A DNA stretch of 64,000 nt from Chloroflexota bacterium (GTDB taxonomy: Bacteria; Chloroflexota; Dormibacteria; Dormibacterales; Dormibacteraceae). The stretch lies in NCBI GenBank assembly GCA_005882135.1, contig VBDR01000039.1, positions 52,907 to 116,906 on the forward strand. The letters are read 5' to 3'. The notes beneath the pieces were generated by a model. It was not told the DNA's origin, made no database searches, and saw nothing but the letters and a program-made list of their open reading frames with translations. Of the stretch, positions 54,800-64,000 are shown in pieces. Both the position numbers and the translations under genes were made by a program. Each line of letters opens with the position of its first letter. Positions within the stretch are counted from its first letter, which is position 1.

Positions 54800-54803
<4 letters not shown>
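53898..54803 (-). CDS. XdhC-family maturation protein fused to a C-terminal YHS domain (CoxI-like)
   Basis: About 300 residues. N-terminal XdhC_CoxI domain (ELFDLLREYEASGTPCALATVVRCGAPTSAQPGDKAVI, WIGGSCSEPVVRREALRAL), then the XdhC Rossmann part (LLLVFGDSPAAGSLSRLAEL, RIRTPAGKVRGGSQEEIALLALAEV), and a terminal YHS metal-binding domain (VTDLVCGMTVDPL, YWFCSAGCQASFEKA). It probably inserts or sulfurates the Mo/Cu centre of the adjacent CO dehydrogenase. No ordinary start codon lies at the expected place. An ATA at 54803-54801 overlaps the coxL stop TAA. The frame is open upstream to 55022. Confidence 0.82.
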
Positions 54804-57153
<2,350 letters not shown>

Positions 57154-57154
<1 letters not shown>

Positions 57155-57675
57155 TACTCGCCCCCCGCCGTGGCTGCCGCAACTGTGGGACGGCCGGGCG
57201 ATTCGGCATCCGCCGCCGCACGCAGCATGGCTGCGTGCTTGATCGCTTTGACAATGTTCATATAGCCAGTGCAGCGGCAGATATTGCCGCTGATCGCCCA
57301 GCGGATCTCTTCTTCCGTGGGCTTCGCGTTGCGCTCGAGCAAGGAGGCGCCGACGAGCATCATGCCGGGTGTGCAGAAACCGCACTGGAGGCCGTGCTCT
57401 TCATGAAACCCCACCTGGATGGGCGACAGGTTGGCGCCCTGCGCCAGCCCTTCCACCGTAGTGATGCTCCTGCCTTCTGCCTGGACCGCCAGCACCGTGC
57501 ACGACTTGACCGGCTCGGCGTCGAGGAGCACAGTGCATGCTCCGCAGCTCGAGGTGTCGCAGCCGACATGCGTGCCGGTGAGGCGAAGGTTGGTGCGCAA
57601 GAAATCAACCAGGAGAACGCGGGGCTCAACGTCACCGCTGCGTTCCGCGCCGTTGACCTTCATGGCGACTTTCAC
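57154..57675 (-). CDS. coxS: CO dehydrogenase small (iron-sulfur) subunit
   Basis: 173 residues from GTG 57675 (GGAGG about 8 nt upstream). Two [2Fe-2S] clusters: plant-type [13 protein letters not shown] with the later C at SCTVLAVQ, and the second motif [13 protein letters not shown] with [12 protein letters not shown]. Electrons from the Mo-Cu site pass to CoxM FAD. Order coxM-coxS-coxL is standard. The coxM stop overlaps its start (GTGA). Confidence 0.95.
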
Positions 57676-58547
57676 GACTTCACCTCCCTGGCTCGGCCGA
57701 TCGCGGTTTTCAATCCCCGCTGCACGAAAACTCGAACCACGTCTTTCTTATAAGCGGCGCTGCCTCTCACGTCGTCCTTCGGCTCGGCCGCCTCCGCGGC
57801 GAGCCGCGCCGCCTCCGCTATCACTCTGTCTGTTGGTTCCTGTCCCATGAGCGACCGCTCGGCGTCGGTTGCCTTGATGTTCCTCGGACCGACCGCCGTC
57901 AGCCCTATCCCGGCCCGGGAAACTTTCTCTCCCTCGAGCTGAACCTGGACAGCCACCGCGACGGTGGCAAAGTCGCCGACCTTGCGCTCCAGCTTCAGGT
58001 AAGCGCCGCCCGCACGGCCATTGGCAAGAGGGATGCGTACCTCCGTGACGACCTCGTCAGGCTTCAGGACAGTGGCGAAGGGGCCCTCGAAGAATTCGTC
58101 CGCGCGCAGCACGCGCTCGCCGGATAGGGATCGGGCAACGATCTCGGCGCCGAACGCCAGCATCACCGAACCCCAATCCCCGGCCGGGTCCGCATGGCAC
58201 ACCGACCCGGCGAGCGTGCCCCGGTTTCGGACCAGGGGGTCGGAGATCCACCGCGCCGCCTCGACCATCATCGGGGCGGACGAGGCGAGCTCCTTGCTGT
58301 TCTCGACGTCGACGTGGCGTACGAGGGCGCCGATCGCCGTGTGTCCGCCCCGCCGCATGACGTTGTTCATCGAAGGAAGCCGGCCGATGTCAACGACCAG
58401 CTCTGGACGCGCGAACCGAAGCTTGAGGAGCGGGATCAAGCTCTGGCCGCCGGCCATCACCTTCGCGTCGTCACCGCGCTCCTTAAGAATCGAAAGCGCT
58501 TCCTGCAGGCTGGCGGGAGCGCGATAGTCAAATGCGGCGGGAAACAT
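57672..58547 (-). CDS. coxM: CO dehydrogenase medium (FAD) subunit
   Basis: 291 residues from ATG 58547 (GGGGAGG upstream). FAD-binding vanillyl-alcohol-oxidase-type fold: [55 protein letters not shown] and [15 protein letters not shown]. The AGGQSL and [12 protein letters not shown] segments are the CoxM FAD signatures. First cox gene, driven by a near-consensus promoter. Confidence 0.95.
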   Translation of the reverse strand: MFPAAFDYRAPASLQEALSILKERGDDAKVMAGGQSLIPLLKLRFARPELVVDIGRLPSMNNVMRRGGHTAIGALVRHVDVENSKELASSAPMMVEAARWISDPLVRNRGTLAGSVCHADPAGDWGSVMLAFGAEIVARSLSGERVLRADEFFEGPFATVLKPDEVVTEVRIPLANGRAGGAYLKLERKVGDFATVAVAVQVQLEGEKVSRAGIGLTAVGPRNIKATDAERSLMGQEPTDRVIAEAARLAAEAAEPKDDVRGSAAYKKDVVRVFVQRGLKTAIGRAREVKS

Positions 58548-58585
58548 GCCGTACCTCCCCAGAAAGAAGCGGCCGGACCGCGCTC

Positions 58586-58614
58586 GATATATCACCGGCC
58601 GGTGAGGTTGTCAA
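58586..58614 (-). promoter_or_regulatory. coxMSL promoter with perfect 14-bp palindrome between -35 and -10
   Basis: Minus strand: TTGACA (58614-58609), 17-bp spacer, TATATC (58591-58586) with extended-10 TG (TGATATATC). The spacer contains the perfect palindrome TCACCGGCCGGTGA (58592-58605), a likely operator. Predicted start near 58579, about 32 nt before the coxM ATG. Confidence 0.8.
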
Positions 58615-58672
58615 ACAGCTCAGCGAGGATCCGCTTCGGCTCGAGTGACCACGCGCTGCAACTCTGCCACCC

Positions 58673-60133
58673 CTACCGAAGCAGGATTGCTGCCCCGGCC
58701 TCCTCGTCAACGGCTGGCGCCAGCGCGACCCCGACAGCGTGAGCCGCATGGGTGAGTGATGCGATCTCGGCTGATGTGTACGCCGCACCTGTCGCTCGTG
58801 CGCCGAGCGCAATCGTGCCGAGCTCGGCGATCGGCGTCGCAATGGGGACCTTCAACTCGACGCTTGCGATCTTTCCTTGCGCTGCGACGATCGTGTCGCC
58901 GCCACTGCTCCGCAGCCGAACTTCACCTGCGCTGCTTCCAAGAGCGTTGAGAGTCTCTTTGAGCAGGCGACGCGCCAGCGCTGCAGGATCGATGACGGAG
59001 ATCCCGGCGACGAGCTCAACTTGCTCAGCGAAGAGGTCCAGCTTTCTTTCGCGACGATTGAACCAGCGATCCGCGACCTGCTCGAGGCGCTTGCGTGCCG
59101 GCAGGAAGACCGTACCCAGGATCAGCGTGCTGATCACGAATGCGAAATCCGACTTGTTTCCGGTCGCGAGCACGAAAAAGTACTGGAACAGGCGGATTGA
59201 GGCCGAATAGACGCCGGCTGCAAGCGCGAGAAGCGATCCGTAGACGAATGTTCGGCTGATCAGGACGTCGATGTCATAGAGCCGGTGCCGGAGCACCGCG
59301 ATTCCGATCGCCACAGGCAGCGCGCCCAAAGCCAACCAGTACGCGATCACGATCAGCTGCGCGTCCGCGGACGGATCCAGATCGGCACGGAGCACGATCG
59401 TCGCCACGACTGCCGCGGCGGCCAGCGTCGCTGCGTATGCGAACCACTTCAGCTGCTGGCGCTCGCGGTACGCGCTGGTGCGATATCGAACAAAAACGGA
59501 CGCTGCGGCCAGGAGGACACCCGCACCAATGGAGGCGAAGCTGAGATCGACAATCGCGGCGGCGAGAAACTTCAACTCGGGGCCGCTGAAGGGATTGGCA
59601 ATGCCCGGAAACAGGAACAGCCCTCCTGGCTGAATGGCAAGCCCGACAGTTCCCAACAGGATCCCAGCCATGGAGACTCCGAGTGCCCACCTCCATCGTC
59701 GTGAAGGCAGCCGGCCGTCAGGAAAGAAGAGTGGCAGCACCGCGGCGATGCCCACCTGGCCGGGCAGCCAGTTCCACGAAGCAAACCACGCGGCGAGCGT
59801 CGCACCTGGATGTTGCGAAACGCCGACCAGGTCGGCGGCGGCGTACCACACCGCATAGTCCTGGATCGCCCAATCGAGCCCGATCACCACGAGCAACCAG
59901 CCGACGACGCTGTCGAGGCGTCGCTGAATCAGGAGGGCGCCGATCGTGACAAAGATCAGCGTCACCACAAGCCGCGAGCCGACCGCAAGGAAGCCATGAC
60001 CGAGCCCGTATGCCGAGGGAAGCGGGCGGTCGCCGACCGCCTGCACCGATAGAACGGTGAGGAGCATCACGGTAAACGTCAGAACCCACACAAACCATGC
60101 CGCCGCCGTCGACAGGTTCCGCGAGCTCGGCAC
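58673..60133 (-). CDS. Multi-pass membrane protein with C-terminal GAF-like domain (sensor-like, no kinase)
   Basis: 486 residues from GTG 60133 (TAAGAT 7 nt upstream). About eight helices across residues 1-290 with short loops. The last helices are followed by PARKRLEQVADRWFNRRERKLDLFAEQVELVAGISVIDPAALARRLLKETLNALG, as in membrane sensor histidine kinases of Chloroflexota. The final 110 residues look GAF-like. There is no HisKA or HATPase domain and the frame ends here. It lies upstream of the cox promoter on the same strand. It may sense a gas or redox cue for the cox genes; that is a guess. Confidence 0.6.
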   Translation of the reverse strand: MPSSRNLSTAAAWFVWVLTFTVMLLTVLSVQAVGDRPLPSAYGLGHGFLAVGSRLVVTLIFVTIGALLIQRRLDSVVGWLLVVIGLDWAIQDYAVWYAAADLVGVSQHPGATLAAWFASWNWLPGQVGIAAVLPLFFPDGRLPSRRWRWALGVSMAGILLGTVGLAIQPGGLFLFPGIANPFSGPELKFLAAAIVDLSFASIGAGVLLAAASVFVRYRTSAYRERQQLKWFAYAATLAAAAVVATIVLRADLDPSADAQLIVIAYWLALGALPVAIGIAVLRHRLYDIDVLISRTFVYGSLLALAAGVYSASIRLFQYFFVLATGNKSDFAFVISTLILGTVFLPARKRLEQVADRWFNRRERKLDLFAEQVELVAGISVIDPAALARRLLKETLNALGSSAGEVRLRSSGGDTIVAAQGKIASVELKVPIATPIAELGTIALGARATGAAYTSAEIASLTHAAHAVGVALAPAVDEEAGAAILLR

Positions 60134-60182
60134 GCTCGCGATCTTAAGCCCGATGGAATCTGCCGGGGGTACGATCTCAGGT

Positions 60183-61517
60183 GTGGTGACCGAGGCCGTC
60201 AAGGCCCTCAACGCTGAAGAGATCACCGAGCTCTGCCTGCGCCACACGCTGTACGACTGGGCTGCCCAGGCCGGCCTGAAACCACTTCCCGTCGTCGGCG
60301 CCCAGGGGGTGTACTTCCACACCGCTGACGGCCGCCGCTTCATCGACTTCAACAGCCAGCTGATGTGCGTCAACGCGGGCCACGGCGACCGGCGGATCAT
60401 CGAAGCGATCCAGCGTCAGGCCGAGCAGCTGCCCTACATCAGCCCGTTCATGGCCCACGAGTCGCGCGCACGGCTCGGCCGCAAGCTGGCGGAGCTCATG
60501 CCCGGTGACATCGACAAGGTGTTCTTCACCCTTGCCGGCGCGGACGCCAACGAGAACGCGATCAAGATCGCGCGCGCGGTCACCGGGCGGAGCAAGATCC
60601 TGGCCCGCTACCGCTCGTACCACGGATCGAGCGGCAACGCTGTCCAGGCGACGGGCGATCCTCGTCGGTGGCCGAACGAGAACCCGGGCGGAGGCGTGGT
60701 GCACGTGCTCGACCCCTATCACGGCATCCAGCGCGGATGGGACACGGTGGAAGAGTCGCTCTCCAACCTCGAGGAGACGATCCAGCTCGAGGGGCCGCAA
60801 ACCATCGCCGCCTTCATGCTCGAGCCAATCGTCGGCACCAACGGCATCCTCATCCCGCCAGACGGTTATCTGCAGGGCGTGCGCGAGCTCTGCGACCGCC
60901 ATGGGATCCTGATGATCTGCGACGAGGTGATGACGGGCTTCGGCCGCACCGGACGATGGTTCGCGGTCGATCACTGGGCGGTAGTGCCCGACATGATCAC
61001 TATGGCCAAGGGCCTGACCAGCAGCTATGTGCCACTTGGCGCGGTCGGTATGCGGCCGAAGGTCGCCGCATTTTTCAACGAGCATGTCTTTTACGGCGGG
61101 CTCACGTACAACAGCCATCCCCTCGGCTGCGCGGCTGCCCTGGGTGCGATTCAGGCCTATGAAGAGGACGACATGGTCGGCAACGCGCAGCGCATGGGCG
61201 CGGTGCTGGCGCGTTACCACAACCAATTGCGGGACCGGCATCCATGCGTCGGCGCGACGCGGTCGATCGGCCTCTTCGGATGCATCGAGCTCGTCCGCGA
61301 CCGGCAGACGCTGGAACCGCTCGCTCCGTTCAACGGCACATCGCCGGAGATGAAGGCGATCGCCCAGGCTCTTCTCGACGCCGGGCTGCACACGTTCGTG
61401 CGCTGGAACACGATCATGACCAACCCGCCGCTGTGCATCACCGAGGCCCAGCTCGACGAGGGCTTCGAGATCCTTGATGGGGCCCTTGAGATCGGCGACC
61501 GCGCAGTCAGGGATTAG
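60183..61517 (+). CDS. Class III aminotransferase (taurine/omega-amino acid-type)
   Basis: 444 residues from GTG 60183 (TACGAT 7 nt upstream; GTG 60186 is equivalent). PLP-dependent: FFTLAGADANENAIKIARAVTGRSKILARYRSYHGSSGNAVQATGD, CDEVMTGFGRTGRWFAVD, Schiff-base Lys in TMAKGLTSSYVPLGAV. Similar in layout to taurine- or beta-alanine-pyruvate aminotransferases. Leads an overlapping operon with a PaaK-like ligase and an isochorismatase-fold enzyme. Confidence 0.88.
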   Translation: MVTEAVKALNAEEITELCLRHTLYDWAAQAGLKPLPVVGAQGVYFHTADGRRFIDFNSQLMCVNAGHGDRRIIEAIQRQAEQLPYISPFMAHESRARLGRKLAELMPGDIDKVFFTLAGADANENAIKIARAVTGRSKILARYRSYHGSSGNAVQATGDPRRWPNENPGGGVVHVLDPYHGIQRGWDTVEESLSNLEETIQLEGPQTIAAFMLEPIVGTNGILIPPDGYLQGVRELCDRHGILMICDEVMTGFGRTGRWFAVDHWAVVPDMITMAKGLTSSYVPLGAVGMRPKVAAFFNEHVFYGGLTYNSHPLGCAAALGAIQAYEEDDMVGNAQRMGAVLARYHNQLRDRHPCVGATRSIGLFGCIELVRDRQTLEPLAPFNGTSPEMKAIAQALLDAGLHTFVRWNTIMTNPPLCITEAQLDEGFEILDGALEIGDRAVRD

Positions 61518-62721
61518 TTTCGAGGAGCTGCGCCGGCAGCAGCTCCAGAAGCTGCGCGCCGGGCTCACCGATGTGCTTGCCACCAACGCGTTCTGGCGCG
61601 CGCGGCTTCACGATGTGCAGGGATGGGACGACTTCGAACGACTCCCGCTGACAACCAAGTCGGAGCTGCTCCAGGACCAGGTCTCGCGCGCGCCGTTCGG
61701 CAGCAACCTCACCTATCCGATCGAGCGCTATGTGCGCCTGCACCAAACGTCTGGCTCGAGCGGCGATCAGCCTCTGCGCTGGCTGGACACCGCCGAGTCT
61801 TGGGAATGGTGGGTCCGGATCTGGGCCGACCACGTCTATCGGGCCGCGGGCGTGACTGCAGCGGACCGAATTTTCTTCGCTTTCTCATTCGGTCCGTTCA
61901 TCGGATTCTGGTCGGCGTTTGGAGGCGCGCACAGGCTTGGGGCGCTGTGCATATCTGGTGGCGCGATGACAAGCGAGCAGCGCGTCCGCAACATGCTCGA
62001 TGTTGGCGCCAGTGTTCTGCTGTCGACGCCGACCTACGCCCTGCGCCTCGCCGGCGTCGCGGACGAGATCGGGCTGAACCTTTCGGCGGCCGGCATCCGC
62101 ACGACGATTCATGCCGGCGAGCCTGGGGCGAGCATTCCGGCCACCCGCGATGCGATCGAGTCGGCCTATTCTGCCGCGAGCTTCGACCACACCGGGATGA
62201 CCGAGCTGGGGCCGACCGGGCACAGCTGCTCCGCGCGGGACGGCGTGCACCTGATCGAGTCCGAGTTCATCTTTGAGGTTGCTTCTGACGGAGAGCTGAT
62301 CGCCACCAATCTCGGCCGTTGGGGCATGCCGCTCATCCGCTACCGGACCGGCGACCGCGTAGTGGTTTCGCGCGAGCCGTGTTCGTGCGGAAGTCCTTTT
62401 CTCAAGCTCGTAGGAGGAATCCGGGGGCGGGTGGACGACATGTTCACCGTGCGTGGGGTGAACCTGTATCCGTCGCAGGTGGAGGACATCGTGCGTCGCC
62501 ATCCCGCCGTGGCCGATTTCGTCATCGAGCGCCGCCGCGAGCGGCAGATGGACGAGGTGACGGTGCTCATCGAGACCTCCCTCGACGGGTTCGCGACCGA
62601 TCGCCTCGAGGCCGACCTACGGCAGGCGTTGGGTGTGCGCTTGGAGTGTCGGGTGGTGCCGGTCGGGACGCTTCCCCACTCCGAGCTCAAGGCGCGGCGG
62701 ATCGTGCGCGTCGACGGGTGA
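61477..62721 (+). CDS. Phenylacetate-CoA-ligase-like AMP-binding enzyme
   Basis: 414 residues from ATG 61477 (41 bp overlap with the aminotransferase; TTG 61474 is possible). Compact ANL enzyme of the PaaK type (no large N-terminal domain): HQTSGSSGDQPLRW (P-loop), STPTYALRLAGVADE, DHTGMTELGPTGHSC and RYRTGDRVVV, with GVNLYPSQVEDIVRRHP and a C-terminal lysine region (ELKARRIV). It activates a carboxylic acid to an acyl-CoA. With the paa-type operon at 5-8 kb it could be phenylacetate-CoA ligase, but its operon neighbours suggest an amino-derived acid instead. Confidence 0.88.
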   Translation: MGPLRSATAQSGISFEELRRQQLQKLRAGLTDVLATNAFWRARLHDVQGWDDFERLPLTTKSELLQDQVSRAPFGSNLTYPIERYVRLHQTSGSSGDQPLRWLDTAESWEWWVRIWADHVYRAAGVTAADRIFFAFSFGPFIGFWSAFGGAHRLGALCISGGAMTSEQRVRNMLDVGASVLLSTPTYALRLAGVADEIGLNLSAAGIRTTIHAGEPGASIPATRDAIESAYSAASFDHTGMTELGPTGHSCSARDGVHLIESEFIFEVASDGELIATNLGRWGMPLIRYRTGDRVVVSREPCSCGSPFLKLVGGIRGRVDDMFTVRGVNLYPSQVEDIVRRHPAVADFVIERRRERQMDEVTVLIETSLDGFATDRLEADLRQALGVRLECRVVPVGTLPHSELKARRIVRVDG

Positions 62722-63416
62722 GGTCTGTCGAGCTGCCGGCCGAGCCGGCGCCACTGACGCTCGACCTGGAGCGGACGGCGCTGATCGTGGTCGACATGCA
62801 GAACGCGTTCGCATCGCCGGGCGGGATGCTGGATCTCGCGGGGCTTGATATCGGTCCGGCGCGCGATGTGATCGCGAATGCTCGGATGGTGTGTGAGGCG
62901 GCGCGAGGGGCGGGGATCCAGGTCGTGTACCTGACGATCGGATATCCGCCGGATCTGTCGACCGCCGGGGGACCTGACTCGCCGAATCCGCGGAAGGAGC
63001 TGGCCCTGTGCCTGATGCGCGAGCGGCCGGAGCTGCGAGGGAAACTGCTCACGTTTGGGACGTGGGATTTTCAGATCGTGGAGGAGCTGGCGCCGCTGGC
63101 GGGTGACGTGGTGATCGTGAAGTCTCGGTACAGCGGGTTTTTTGGCACCAACCTGGATTCGGTGCTGCGAAGTCGGGGGGTGCGGAACCTGTTGATGGTG
63201 GGGATCGCCTCCAATGTTTGCGTCGAGTCGACGCTTCGGGACGCTTATTTCCTCGAGTACTGGCCGGTGATGGTGGCGGACGCGACGATGGCCGCGGGGC
63301 CGGCGGAGATTCAGCGCGCGACGGTCTACAACGTGCGGACTTTCTTTGGGTGGGTGGCGGCCTCGGAGGATGTGGCGACGGCGCTTCGGGAGTCTGCCGG
63401 CAAGGGGGTTGAGTAG
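62718..63416 (+). CDS. Isochorismatase-family cysteine hydrolase (RutB-like)
   Basis: 232 residues from GTG 62718 (GTGA overlap). Catalytic triad of the family: Asp in TALIVVDMQNAF, Lys in DVVIVKSRYSGFF, and nucleophile Cys in MVGIASNVCVESTLRDA. RutB-like enzymes hydrolyse ureidoacrylate or carbamoyl-type amides. Coupled to an omega-aminotransferase and a CoA ligase, it may feed a beta-amino acid or its amide into the ligase. Substrate not determined. Confidence 0.9.
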   Translation: MRSVELPAEPAPLTLDLERTALIVVDMQNAFASPGGMLDLAGLDIGPARDVIANARMVCEAARGAGIQVVYLTIGYPPDLSTAGGPDSPNPRKELALCLMRERPELRGKLLTFGTWDFQIVEELAPLAGDVVIVKSRYSGFFGTNLDSVLRSRGVRNLLMVGIASNVCVESTLRDAYFLEYWPVMVADATMAAGPAEIQRATVYNVRTFFGWVAASEDVATALRESAGKGVE

Positions 63417-63512
63417 GGGACTGGGAAGAGGGTGTCGGGTGGGTCGGGGAGGCCGGATTGAATAAATTGGTGGCTGTTAACGCTTGCTTTGGCGAACATT
63501 TTTTCGTACAAT

Positions 63513-64000
63513 ATGAGCGTGGCCGATGAACTCGAAAGGCTGGCATCTGTGGCTCGGGATTTCGAGCTCGAGGCCGACGATGATTTCGTCGATCCGAAGC
63601 AGTTGGCGGCAGTGATCGACCGGCTCCAGGGCGCCCTTTGTAAGGTTGTCGACCGGGCGCGTAAGCGTGGTGATCACCTGCTCGCCGGGCAGACCGCCTG
63701 CGCCTGGATCTCCATCACCTGCCTGATGTCGCGAACGGCAGCCGCCGACCGGCTCTGCGTCGGCGAGCAGCTCGGTCATCTGCCCCGAATCGCGGCCGCC
63801 TTGAGCTCAGGCCGGATCGGCTACCAGGCGACCGCGGTCATCTGCCACCTCAGCGAGCAGGTGGGCGAGAAGCGCGAGTACATCGACCAGGGAGCACTGG
63901 ATCGACTACGCCCGGCGCTTCTCGATCAAAGAGCTCCGCTACCTGACCTACAAGGCGCGCGAGGTCTGGGACGCCGAGGGCTTTGAGAAAGACAACGAAG
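63513..64000 (+). CDS. DUF222 / REP13E12-family protein, frameshifted and cut by window edge
   Basis: ATG 63513 (MSVADELERL). The first 125 residues match the DUF222 helical part (AAVIDRLQGALCKVVDRARKRGDHLLAGQTACAWI, RLCVGEQLGHLPRIAAALSSGRIGYQA, ICHLSEQVGEKREYID). After about 63890 the frame continues only if one G of the GGG run (63890-63892) is removed, giving DQEHWIDYARRFSIKELRYL and further DUF222-like sequence to the edge. Uncorrected, it ends at 63984 with an unrelated tail. A real one-base frameshift and a sequencing error look the same. The family usually carries a C-terminal HNH nuclease domain, which lies beyond the window. These genes are often multicopy. Confidence 0.75.

Noticed and set aside
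63417..63512. Possible extra gene or promoter between the isochorismatase and DUF222 genes
   Set aside because: Only a GTACAATATGAGC-like AT-rich stretch; nothing coding and no paired -35 with good spacing.

Overview
The window is GC-rich bacterial chromosome, about 65-70% G+C by eye. It is gene-dense, with many ATGA/GTGA stop-start overlaps, frequent GTG and TTG starts, and several start codons about 7 nt after a -10-like hexamer, which suggests leaderless mRNAs. The gene set (form I aerobic CO dehydrogenase, phenylacetyl-CoA-epoxidase-type oxygenase, histidine degradation through HutF, Flp-type pilin, REP13E12/DUF222 protein, full-length Lhr) fits a soil-type Terrabacteria lineage such as Dormibacterota, Chloroflexota or a deep actinobacterium. 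That placement is inference; no rRNA is present. No gene-free stretch exceeds about 300 bp.

Region by region. 0-5 kb: stress and redox genes (AhpD-type peroxidase, truncated hemoglobin, VOC protein, quinone oxidoreductase, pirin). The AhpD-type gene has an in-frame TGA exactly where the second cysteine of the CxxC active site should be, followed by a SECIS-like hairpin, so it is best read as a selenoprotein. 5.2-7.8 kb: tRNA-His and a paaA-paaD(N)-paaB-paaC-paaD(C) operon for a divergent phenylacetyl-CoA-type oxygenase, with PaaD split into two genes and no reductase. 7.8-12 kb: membrane proteins, CPBP protease, fdhD, SRPBCC and RDD proteins. 12-18.3 kb: histidine utilisation hutHUFI. 18.3-23.1 kb: a tightly overlapping polyphosphate operon (ppk1, CYTH-CHAD, sixA, alkD). 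23-28.2 kb: orphan Flp pilin, LysR, DrrAB-type ABC exporter, GH4 glycosidase, RelBE-type toxin-antitoxin, tRNA-Pro. 28-39.4 kb: VOC protein, lhr, ccdA, hydrolase, pepF, GNAT (with a truncated copy), azlCD and a lipoprotein.

39.4-54 kb is the most distinctive accessory region. An amino-acid permease, a glutamine-synthetase-like ligase and an SDR run one way. Divergently, gntR leads an eight-gene overlapping operon: class I aldolase, zinc alcohol dehydrogenase, FGGY kinase, class III aminotransferase, class I amidotransferase, second aminotransferase and second GS-like ligase. A PuuD-type hydrolase and an RpiR regulator follow. The intergenic region holds two good promoters and repeated TTGTCTGAC operator-like sites. 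I infer a catabolic system for an aminated polyol or amine that combines sugar-type kinase/aldolase chemistry with gamma-glutamylation. I do not recognise it as a known pathway.

54-60 kb: coxMSL (form I CO dehydrogenase, AYRCSFR loop) with an XdhC-YHS fusion maturation factor, driven by a near-consensus promoter whose 17-bp spacer contains a perfect 14-bp palindrome, preceded by a multi-pass membrane GAF-like protein. 60-63.4 kb: an overlapping aminotransferase / PaaK-like ligase / isochorismatase-fold hydrolase operon. The right edge holds a frameshifted DUF222 (13E12) gene cut off by the window.
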